64,000 bases of DNA from Allomesorhizobium camelthorni (lineage in GTDB: Bacteria; Pseudomonadota; Alphaproteobacteria; Rhizobiales; Rhizobiaceae). Below, piece by piece: positions 56,629 to 64,000 of the stretch. The translations under genes were made by a program, and so were the position numbers. Every line of letters begins with the position of its first letter. Positions within the stretch are counted from its first letter, which is position 1. The notes under the pieces are model-generated. The model was given only the letters and a program-made list of their open reading frames with translations. It did not search any database and was not told where the DNA came from. The DNA is taken from contig NZ_JAAKZF010000001.1 in the NCBI RefSeq assembly GCF_011045125.1, positions 186,001-250,000 of the forward strand. Reading direction: 5' to 3'.

Positions 56629-57090
56629 ATGCGCCTCATCGTCGACGGAAAATCAATAGAGTTCGAAGCCGATCCTGAAATGCCGCTGCTGTGGGCGCTG
56701 CGCGATCTCGCTGGCAAGACCGGGCCGAAATTCGGCTGCGGCATCGCCGCGTGCGGCGCCTGCACGGTGCATATAGGCGGCGAGGCGGTGCGCTCCTGCT
56801 CGCTGCCGGTGGGCCAGGTCGACGGCGAGGTCACCACCATCGAGGGACTCGCGGCCAGCGGCAAGCTGCACGCGGTGCAGCAGGCGTGGCTGGACGAGCA
56901 GGTGGCGCAATGCGGCTACTGCCAGGCCGGCCAGATCATGAGCGCTGCGGCGCTGCTCGAAGCCAATCCCGACCCGACCGACCAGGACATAGACGAGGCG
57001 ATGAACGGCAATCTCTGCCGCTGCGGCACATATCCGCGCATACGCGCGGCGATTAAGAAGGCGGCCGCCCTCAAGACGGCGGGGATATGA
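56629..57090 (+). CDS. Two-iron two-sulphur subunit of molybdenum hydroxylase (IorA-like)
   Basis: 153 residues from ATG 56629. The plant-type [2Fe-2S] cluster is bound by [14 protein letters not shown] with C-x4-C-x2-C and a later Cys in RSCSLP; the second cluster by QCGYCQAGQ and [11 protein letters not shown]. Resembles the alpha subunit of isoquinoline 1-oxidoreductase and of aldehyde dehydrogenases of this class. Transfers electrons from the molybdopterin subunit, whose ATG overlaps its stop. Confidence 0.92.
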   Translation: MRLIVDGKSIEFEADPEMPLLWALRDLAGKTGPKFGCGIAACGACTVHIGGEAVRSCSLPVGQVDGEVTTIEGLAASGKLHAVQQAWLDEQVAQCGYCQAGQIMSAAALLEANPDPTDQDIDEAMNGNLCRCGTYPRIRAAIKKAAALKTAGI

Positions 57091-59369
57091 CCATGGCCAG
57101 CGTGGCAAAAATCGCACGGCGGACGTTCCTCATCGGCGCGGCGGCTGTCGCCGGCGGCGTTGCGGTCGGCTACTGGTACATCTCCCGCCCCTATGCGAAC
57201 CCGCTCGAAGGCGGGCTTGCCGAGGGCGAAGCGACCTTCAATCCCTATGTGAAGATCGCTCCCGACAACACGATCACGGTGATCGCGCCGCGCGCCGAGA
57301 TGGGCCAGGGAATCTCCACGACGCTCGCGGCGCTGGTCGCCGAGGAACTGGATGTCCCGCTCGATATGGTCAAGGTCGAGCACGGCCCGGCATCCTTCGC
57401 CTACTATAACGCGGCCCTGCTGGAAGAGGGCGGTCCTTTCCCGTTCTACGACCAGAGCCTGATGGCGGAGACCGTGCGGGGGGCGCTCGGCGGCGTCTCC
57501 AAGGCGCTCGGTTTCCAGGGCACCGGCGGCTCGTCCTCGATCCGCGACGGCTTCGAGAAGATGCGGCAGGCGGGCGCGGCGGCGCGCTACGTGCTGGTCG
57601 AGGCGGCGGCAAGGAAGCTCGGCGTCGCCGCCTCGGAGCTCAGCACCGCCAATGGCGCGATCGAGCACAAGGCATCGGGCCGAGAGGTCGCTTATGGCGA
57701 GGTGGCCGCCGCTGCGGCCGCTATCGATCCGCCCGCGACTGTGCGGCTCAAGGACAAGGCCGACTGGAAGCTACTCGGCAAGCCGCAGCCGCGCGTCGAC
57801 ATGCTGGCCAAGGTGACCGGCGCGCCGATCTTCGGCATCGACGTGGTGCTGCCCGACATGCTCTTCGGCACGGTGAAGATGAGCCCCCGCTTCTGGACGA
57901 AGCCGGTCGAGGCCGACCTGTCGAAGGCGGAAAAGATGCCGGGCGTGGTGAAGATCGTGGCGCTGGAGACGAGCTACGGTCACGGCTTCGGCGTGGTCGC
58001 CGAAAACACCTGGGCGGCGTTCCAGGCGGCCGACGCCATTGAGGTCGAATGGGAGGCGGCCGAGTATCCGGCCGACAGCGCCGCGATCTCAAAGACGTTG
58101 CAGGATGCGCTGGCCTCGGGCGACGGCTCGGCGCTGCGCGACGACGGCGATGTCGACACGGCCTTCGCCGATGCGCCGCGCGAAAGGCTGGTCGAAGCGG
58201 CCTACGAGGTTCCCTATCTCGCCCATGCGTGCATGGAGCCGATGAACGCCACCGCCCGGTTCAAGGACGGCGTGCTCGAAATCTGGTCGCCCAACCAGAT
58301 GCCGACGATAACGCGCTATCTCTGCTCGGAAGCGGCCGGCATCGAACGCGACAAAGTCAATGTCCACACCACGCATCTCGGCGGCGGCTTCGGCCGGCGC
58401 GGCGAGATGGACTTTTCCATCTACGCCGCGCTGCTGGCGAAGGAAGCGGCCGGCCGGCCGGTGAAGGTCACCTGGACACGCGAGGAAGACATCCGCCACG
58501 ACACGTACCGGCCGGCTGCGGCAGGCAGGTTCCAGGCCCGGCTCGGCGACGACGGGCTGCCGGAAGCGCTCGACATGCGCATCGCTTCGCCCTCGGTGAT
58601 CGGCAGCGCGCTGCGGCGCATGTTCCCTTCGATCTCGCCGCTAGGCCCGGACCGGACCATAACCGATGGCTCGCACAACCAGCCATACGCTATCTCGAAC
58701 TATCGCGTGACCGGCATTGCAGCCGACATCGGCATTCCGGTCGGCTTCTGGCGATCGGTCGGCAATTCCTACAACGGCTTCTTCCATGAGAGTTTCATGG
58801 ACGAGATCGCGACCGCCGGCAAAACCGACCCGGTCGAGCTTCGCCGGAAGCTGATGGCCGACTGGCCGACAGCCGTGAAGGTGGTCGAGAAAGTGGCGGC
58901 GATGGCCAAATGGGGTGAGCCGCTGCCCTCAGGCAGAGCGAAAGGCTTCGCGTTCACGCTCTCCTTCGGCGGCTGGGTCGCGGAGGTCGTGCAGGTGGCC
59001 GACACGCCGGCCGGCATCCGCATAGAGAAGGTCTGGATCGCCGCCGATGTCGGCACGGCGCTCGATCCGGGCATCATAGAGGCGCAGCTGGTTTCTGGCG
59101 CGGTTTTCGGCCTCTCCGCCGCCCTGGGTCAAGAAATCACCATTGCCGAGGGCATGGTCGAGCAGTCGAATTTCCATGATTTCGACGCGATGCGGATTTC
59201 CCAATGCCCCGCGTTCGAGGTCGCCATACTGGAGAATGCGGAACGGATGGGCGGCGTCGGCGAAATCGGTACGCCGCCGGCCGCGCCCGCACTCGCCAAT
59301 GCAGTATTTACCCTTACCGGCAAGCGCATCCGCACGCTTCCGCTGTCGAAGGAGGTCGCATTCGCATGA
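57087..59369 (+). CDS. Molybdopterin-binding subunit of hydroxylase (IorB-like), Tat-exported
   Basis: 760 residues. The N-terminus [19 protein letters not shown] is a Tat-type signal or anchor (RRTFL motif). The aldehyde oxidase/xanthine dehydrogenase molybdopterin-binding repeats follow: [35 protein letters not shown] and [17 protein letters not shown], which supplies the catalytic Glu-containing GVGEIG block. Periplasmic oxidation of aldehydes or N-heterocycles; electrons likely go to a cytochrome, though no cytochrome gene follows here. Coupled by ATGA to the iron-sulphur subunit. Confidence 0.92.
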   Translation: MTMASVAKIARRTFLIGAAAVAGGVAVGYWYISRPYANPLEGGLAEGEATFNPYVKIAPDNTITVIAPRAEMGQGISTTLAALVAEELDVPLDMVKVEHGPASFAYYNAALLEEGGPFPFYDQSLMAETVRGALGGVSKALGFQGTGGSSSIRDGFEKMRQAGAAARYVLVEAAARKLGVAASELSTANGAIEHKASGREVAYGEVAAAAAAIDPPATVRLKDKADWKLLGKPQPRVDMLAKVTGAPIFGIDVVLPDMLFGTVKMSPRFWTKPVEADLSKAEKMPGVVKIVALETSYGHGFGVVAENTWAAFQAADAIEVEWEAAEYPADSAAISKTLQDALASGDGSALRDDGDVDTAFADAPRERLVEAAYEVPYLAHACMEPMNATARFKDGVLEIWSPNQMPTITRYLCSEAAGIERDKVNVHTTHLGGGFGRRGEMDFSIYAALLAKEAAGRPVKVTWTREEDIRHDTYRPAAAGRFQARLGDDGLPEALDMRIASPSVIGSALRRMFPSISPLGPDRTITDGSHNQPYAISNYRVTGIAADIGIPVGFWRSVGNSYNGFFHESFMDEIATAGKTDPVELRRKLMADWPTAVKVVEKVAAMAKWGEPLPSGRAKGFAFTLSFGGWVAEVVQVADTPAGIRIEKVWIAADVGTALDPGIIEAQLVSGAVFGLSAALGQEITIAEGMVEQSNFHDFDAMRISQCPAFEVAILENAERMGGVGEIGTPPAAPALANAVFTLTGKRIRTLPLSKEVAFA

Positions 59370-59652
59370 GGTCATCGAATCATGCTGACTCCTGCTGCCA
59401 TTCCCACTGGTTGCAATTTTCGGCACATCAGCGCGTCGGGAGACCGGGCGGAGGGCCTGGAAAATGTCAGGAAAATGCTACCTGTGATAGCGCCATGAAT
59501 TTTTCTGACTGTTTCGCGGCGCGACTTTGATGTAGGTATCGCGCGCCTGCGGAGCGTCGCTTCGCGGAGCGATTGAACATGGCCCGGCGCGATACCATAT
59601 CGGTGGCGCCCTTGCGGACGCGGTCTGGCCAGCCCGACAACGGAAAACGATA

Positions 59653-60786
59653 ATGTCGAGATTCAGGTTCCACAAGCTTGCCGCGTTGGTTGTGCTAGCG
59701 GGTTTTGCCGCCTGGACCGCGACGGGGGAATTTTCCTCGGTGGGCAGCGCCGCCAATGAAGACGAGAAAAAGACGGAAGCCGCCGAACAGCCGGCTGCTC
59801 CGCTGCGCACGGTTGCGGTTGTGACGCCGCCGCGCGTGCAGCATGCGCGCGCGATCCGCGTTTCAGGCAGGACCGATGCGGAGAAGCGCGTCACGCTAGC
59901 CACCCGCGTCATGGGTGTCATAGAGAGCCTGCCGGTGAAGCAGGGCCAGCGCGTCGAGCGCGGCGACCTGGTGATTCGTCTGGACGCTCAGGACAAGGAA
60001 GCAGCGGTCCGGATGGCCGAAAGCGTGGTCACGCAGCGGCAGGCCGAGGCTGAAGCCGCCGAGCGGCTGGTGGGGGGCGGCAACGCGCCCAAGCTCCAGG
60101 CCGACCAGGCCCGCGCCGCGCTGGCTACGGCCAAGTCGCAACTGGAGAGCGCCAAGGCCGAACTTGCCCAGTACGAGATACATGCACCCTACAACGGCGT
60201 CGTCGACCGGGTTCCCGTCCAGCGCGGCAGCACCATCCTGGCGGGCGCCGAGGTGGCGACGCTGATCAATCTCGACCCGTTGCTCGCCATCGGCGAGGTG
60301 AGCGAACGCGATCTGCGCTATCTGAAGCTCGGCGACACGGCGGAGATACGGCTGGTCGACGGCACGACCGTGAAGGGCACGCTGCGCTACATCAGCCGCG
60401 ATGCTTCATCCGCCACCCGCACGTTCCGCATTGAAGTGGCCATTCCCAACGAGAACAAGGAGCTGCCGGCCGGCATGACAGCCGAGATCAAGCTGCTCGC
60501 CGAGGCCGCCGACGCCGTGGCGCTGCCACGTTCGGTCGTCACGCTCTCCGCAGACGGCGATCTGGGCATTCGCGCCGTCGACAAGGACAACAAGGTCGTG
60601 TTCTTCCCGATCGATCTCGTCGACGACACGCCGAACGGTCTGGTGCTTGGCGGGATTCCGGCCGATGCCCGCGTCATCGTCGCCGGGCAGGATCTCGTCA
60701 CCGAGGGCGACGCGGTAAAGGCCGTCGAAGCCGACCAGGAGACGATCAGGAACCTTGCCGCCGAAGCCGAAAGCGGGACCCTGTAA
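59653..60786 (+). CDS. RND efflux periplasmic adaptor
   Basis: 377 residues. N-terminal membrane anchor or signal (LAALVVLAGFAAWTATG), acidic linker, then the HlyD/AcrA order: ISGRT-like RVSGRTDAEKRVTLATRVMG, coiled-coil arm (about 110-170), lipoyl half IHAPYNGVVDRVPVQRGS, beta barrel with TVKGTLRYISRDAS, and the proximal domain. Forms the bridge between the inner-membrane pump and an outer-membrane channel. No TolC-like gene is visible. Permease follows after four bases. Confidence 0.92.
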   Translation: MSRFRFHKLAALVVLAGFAAWTATGEFSSVGSAANEDEKKTEAAEQPAAPLRTVAVVTPPRVQHARAIRVSGRTDAEKRVTLATRVMGVIESLPVKQGQRVERGDLVIRLDAQDKEAAVRMAESVVTQRQAEAEAAERLVGGGNAPKLQADQARAALATAKSQLESAKAELAQYEIHAPYNGVVDRVPVQRGSTILAGAEVATLINLDPLLAIGEVSERDLRYLKLGDTAEIRLVDGTTVKGTLRYISRDASSATRTFRIEVAIPNENKELPAGMTAEIKLLAEAADAVALPRSVVTLSADGDLGIRAVDKDNKVVFFPIDLVDDTPNGLVLGGIPADARVIVAGQDLVTEGDAVKAVEADQETIRNLAAEAESGTL

Positions 60787-60790
60787 GCCG

Positions 60791-63700
60791 ATGGATATCG
60801 TCAAGCTAGCGATACGCAATACGCGTCTGACGCTTTCGGTGCTGCTGTTCATGGTGATCGCGGGAGCGGTTGCCTATCAGTCGGTGCCCAAGGAGGCGGA
60901 ACCGGACGTCGCCGTCCCGATCATGTATGTCAGCCTGGTGTATCAGGGCATCTCGCCGGAAGATTCCGAGCGCCTGCTGCTGCGCCCGGTGGAGCAGCAG
61001 CTGAAGAGCCTCAAGGGCCTCAAGGAGATGAAATCCGCCGCCTATCAGGGTGGCGGCTATGTGCTTGTCGAATTCGATCCGTCGACGGATCTCGGCGACG
61101 CACTGATCGACACCCGCAACAAGGTGCAGGACGCCAAGCGCGACCTTCCTGTCGGCGTCGAGGAGCCGACGGTCAACGAGGTCAATCTGTCCGAGTTTCC
61201 GGTCGTGTTCGTCACGCTGTCCGGCGACATACCGGAGCGCGTGCTGACGGCCGCGGCAAAGGCCCTGCGCGACCGCATCGAGGAAGTGCCCGGGGTTCTG
61301 GAGGGCGTGATCCAGGGCTCCCGAGACGAAATGGTCGAAGCCATCATCGATCCGATGAAGCTCTCGTCCTACGGGCTGCAGCTCGACCAGCTGATCCAGG
61401 GCATCGGCCAGTCCAACAGCCTGGTCGCCGCCGGCGCCATCGAAGGTTCCGAAGGCAAGTACGCCATCAAGGTGCCGGCCCTGATCGAGACGCCGCTGGA
61501 TGTAGCCAACCTGCCCGTCGTCGCCGGCCCGAACGCGGTTGTGCGTGTGCGCGACCTGGCGACGGTGCGCTCAACATTCGAGGACGCGGAAACGATAGCC
61601 CGTCTCGACGGCAGGAACGCCATCGTCATCGAGGTCAAGAAGCGCATCGGCGCCAATGTGGTCGAGACGATCGAGGGCGCCCAGCGCGTCGCCGACCAGT
61701 ACGTCGCCGAGAACAAGCAGACCTTGCCGGACCTGCAGGTCACCTACACCCAGGACAAATCGGTATTCGTCAAGCAGCTCCTGTCGGATCTGCAGAACCA
61801 TGTGATGATCGCCGTCATCCTGGTGTTCATCGTCATTCTCTACGCGTTGTCCGGCCGCGCCTCTATGCTGATCGGCCTGGCGATCCCATCATCCTTCCTG
61901 ATGGGCATCCTGCTGCTTGCGATGATGGGCTACACGATCAACATGGTCGTGCTGTTCTCGCTGATCCTGGCGGTCGGCATGCTGGTCGACGATGCCATCA
62001 TCGTCACGGAGTTCGCCGAGCGCCGCATGTCGGAAGGCATGCCGAAGGAACAGGCTTTCGAACTGGCCGCCAAGCGCATGGCGGGCCCGGTCATCGCCGC
62101 CACGCTCACGCGCATCGCGGCCTTCTCGCCGCTGCTGTTCTGGCCGGGCATCGTCGGCGATTTCATGAAGTATCTGCCGATCACGCTGATCGTGACGCTC
62201 GCCGCCTCGATGGCCTATGCGCTGATCTTCGCCCCGGCAATCGGCGCGATCATCGGCAAGGCGCCGCTGCACACCGAGGAAGACCGCCGCGACGGGCTCT
62301 ATATGGCGCTCGTCAAAAAGGCCGTGGCCTATCCGATCACCGTGCTCGTCCTGACGGTCGCGCTGCTGGGCGGAGGGCTCTACGCCTACACCCAGTATGG
62401 CAACGGCGTCGAATTCTTCCCGAACGTCGAGCCGGACTACGGCCTGCTCTACGTCCATGCCCGAGGCAATTTGTCGCTCGAGGAGATGGATGTGGCCACC
62501 CGCATCGTGGAAGGCCGCATCCTCGGCTGGCCCGGCCTGAAATCGGTCTACACCCGCGTCGGCAAGACGCGCGGCGGCGGAGCGGACGTTCCCGAAGACG
62601 TGATCGCGGTCATCAACTACGAATTCATCGACTTCCGCGAGCGCAAGTCCGCGCATCATATTCTGGACGATCTCCGTGTCGCCATGGCCGGCATTCCCGG
62701 CGTCGACGTCGAGGTGCGCACGCCCGACGCGGGCCCGCCCACCGGCAAACCGATCCAGGTACAGCTTTCCGCGGTCAATCCGGAAGGCCTCAACGAATAT
62801 GCCGGGGAAGTCGCCGCGGCCGTGGCGAAGGTTCCCGGCGTAATCGAGCTGTCGGACGGCCTGCCGCCGCCCGGCATCGACTGGGCGCTTGAGGTCGACC
62901 GCTCAAAGGCGGCCCAATACGGCGTATCGCCCATGGCGGTCGGCACCGTGGTGCAGCTCGTCACCACCGGGCTTAAACTCACCGACTATCGGCCGGCGGG
63001 CGCCGACGACGCGGTCGACATCCGGCTGCGCCTGCCGGAAGACCGCCGCACGCTCGCAGCGCTCGACCAGCTACGCATCGAAACCGCAACGGGCTCGGTG
63101 CCTATCTCCAATTTCGTCACCCGCAAGCCGGAGCTGACGAGCGGCATACTGAACCGCATCGACGGCAAGCGGACCATCACCATCCAGGCCAACGTGGCGA
63201 CGGGCTTTCAGGACGCCGCCGTGCAGGCGGAGGTCAGCAATGTCGTCGGCGCGATGGCCAAGCCCGGGATCGAGTGGAAGCTCGCCGGCTCGAACGAAGA
63301 CAGCGCGGAGGCCAGCGCCTTCCTGATCAATGCCTTCGGCGCGGCGATCTTCCTGATCTTCATCGTGCTTCTGGCGCAGTTCAACAAGTTCACCAGCGTC
63401 GTGCTGGTGCTGACCTGCGTGGTCATGGCCGTCGTCGGCGCATTGCTCGGCATGCTGCTTACCGGCCAGACCTTCGTCATCGTGATGTCGGGGATCGGCT
63501 TCATCGCGCTGGCGGGCGTCGTCGTGAACAACAACATTGTTCTGATCGATACGTACGACCGCTTGCGCGAGGAAGGCTGGAGCAAATATGACGCCGTGCT
63601 GCAGACCTGTCGCGAGCGCGCGCGGCCCGTCGTGCTCACGGCGGTGTCGGCTATCCTCGGCGTGCTGCCCATCGCCTTCGGTCTCGGGCTGGAAATCTTC

Positions 63701-63970
63701 CATCACGAGATGACGATCAATGCGCCTTCGACCCAGTGGTGGATCGCCCTGTCTTCGGCGATCGTGTTCGGCCTGTCCTTCGCGACGGTGCTGACGCTGA
63801 TCGTGACGCCGTCGATGCTGATGGTCTTCACCCGCGAGACCCAAAGGAAGAAGGGCAAACGCGGCTGGATCGCCCGGCTGTTCCGCCGCGGCGGCAAGGC
63901 CGCAGCGCCGGCAGCCGTCGAGCCGGTCGCCGTTCCGGGCGAGGTCGCTTTCCCGAAAGCCGCAGAGTAG
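60791..63970 (+). CDS. RND efflux permease
   Basis: 1059 residues from ATG 60791. Twelve membrane segments in the 1+5+1+5 layout. MVLFSLILAVGMLVDDAIIVTE contains the proton-relay Asp pair of segment 4 and RMAGPVIAATLTRIAAFSPLLFWPG follows. The docking and porter loops are of usual size. The last part (RRGGKAAAPAAVEP) is a cytoplasmic basic tail. Resembles AcrB-like HAE1 pumps but short of several loops, as in CusA/MmpL-independent proteobacterial variants; substrate unknown. The gene ends 30 bp before the window end. Confidence 0.93.
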   Translation: MDIVKLAIRNTRLTLSVLLFMVIAGAVAYQSVPKEAEPDVAVPIMYVSLVYQGISPEDSERLLLRPVEQQLKSLKGLKEMKSAAYQGGGYVLVEFDPSTDLGDALIDTRNKVQDAKRDLPVGVEEPTVNEVNLSEFPVVFVTLSGDIPERVLTAAAKALRDRIEEVPGVLEGVIQGSRDEMVEAIIDPMKLSSYGLQLDQLIQGIGQSNSLVAAGAIEGSEGKYAIKVPALIETPLDVANLPVVAGPNAVVRVRDLATVRSTFEDAETIARLDGRNAIVIEVKKRIGANVVETIEGAQRVADQYVAENKQTLPDLQVTYTQDKSVFVKQLLSDLQNHVMIAVILVFIVILYALSGRASMLIGLAIPSSFLMGILLLAMMGYTINMVVLFSLILAVGMLVDDAIIVTEFAERRMSEGMPKEQAFELAAKRMAGPVIAATLTRIAAFSPLLFWPGIVGDFMKYLPITLIVTLAASMAYALIFAPAIGAIIGKAPLHTEEDRRDGLYMALVKKAVAYPITVLVLTVALLGGGLYAYTQYGNGVEFFPNVEPDYGLLYVHARGNLSLEEMDVATRIVEGRILGWPGLKSVYTRVGKTRGGGADVPEDVIAVINYEFIDFRERKSAHHILDDLRVAMAGIPGVDVEVRTPDAGPPTGKPIQVQLSAVNPEGLNEYAGEVAAAVAKVPGVIELSDGLPPPGIDWALEVDRSKAAQYGVSPMAVGTVVQLVTTGLKLTDYRPAGADDAVDIRLRLPEDRRTLAALDQLRIETATGSVPISNFVTRKPELTSGILNRIDGKRTITIQANVATGFQDAAVQAEVSNVVGAMAKPGIEWKLAGSNEDSAEASAFLINAFGAAIFLIFIVLLAQFNKFTSVVLVLTCVVMAVVGALLGMLLTGQTFVIVMSGIGFIALAGVVVNNNIVLIDTYDRLREEGWSKYDAVLQTCRERARPVVLTAVSAILGVLPIAFGLGLEIFHHEMTINAPSTQWWIALSSAIVFGLSFATVLTLIVTPSMLMVFTRETQRKKGKRGWIARLFRRGGKAAAPAAVEPVAVPGEVAFPKAAE

Positions 63971-64000
63971 GCGCAAGCCACGGTAGCAGTTTATGAGCCC

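Overview
The window looks like a chromosome segment of an alphaproteobacterium of the Hyphomicrobiales (Rhizobiales), closest in style to Mesorhizobium and other Phyllobacteriaceae. The reasons are the gene order tRNA-Ser / rplU / rpmA / acetyltransferase / obgE / proB / proA / nadD / rsfS / rlmH / EnvC-like / ctpA / polysaccharide deacetylase / rppH, the alanine-lysine-rich tail on L21, a PHB module with phaR, and palindromic intergenic repeats of the rhizobial kind. This assignment rests on protein recognition and gene order, not on a database search.

Positions 1 to about 15,830 are an accessory genomic island on the 3' side of a tRNA-Ser(CGA) gene. A phage-type tyrosine integrase (14051-15736) lies next to the tRNA and reads away from it. 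The left end of the island is not in the window. The outstanding cargo is a translationally coupled helicase (C-terminal part only) / DUF1156 DNA methylase / DUF499 ATPase operon, the gene set of the predicted Hma (helicase-methylase-ATPase) anti-phage system. A two-gene unit of opposite strand, a HipA-like kinase with an unrecognised 308-aa protein, converges on it. Further in are a small membrane protein, two unrecognised proteins, a second tyrosine recombinase coupled to a 366-aa protein that resembles the C-terminal part of RarA/MgsA clamp-loader relatives, and three copies of a 16-bp palindrome.

From 15,832 onward the sequence is ordinary core chromosome. 15.8-33.5 kb holds ribosome, GTPase, proline, NAD, ribosome-silencing, cell-envelope protease, RNA pyrophosphohydrolase and D-alanine genes (alr-dadA). 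33.6-37.3 kb holds an aquaporin, the PHB genes phbA and phbB, and phaR, divergent from phbA. 37.4-47.1 kb holds L32, a monofunctional transglycosylase, farnesyl diphosphate synthase, a hybrid histidine kinase, a lytic transglycosylase, ispG and a MarR-GNAT fusion.

47.2-50.4 kb contains an alcohol dehydrogenase and an ArsR / SRPBCC / dihydrofolate-reductase-like cluster with a broken second reductase copy. 50.6-53.7 kb is a canonical cobalamin riboswitch followed by a complete ABC importer (ATPase, binding protein, permease), so B12 or a corrinoid precursor is the probable substrate. 53.8-56.5 kb holds 3-hydroxybutyrate dehydrogenase, which ties in with the PHB genes, a patatin-like phospholipase and a TetR regulator. 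56.6-59.4 kb is a two-subunit molybdenum hydroxylase with a Tat signal, divergent from the TetR gene, and 59.7-64.0 kb an RND efflux adaptor and pump. Apart from the island, the most useful second looks are the leader between the riboswitch and the importer, and the unexplained hairpin-rich gap at 37.9-38.7 kb.
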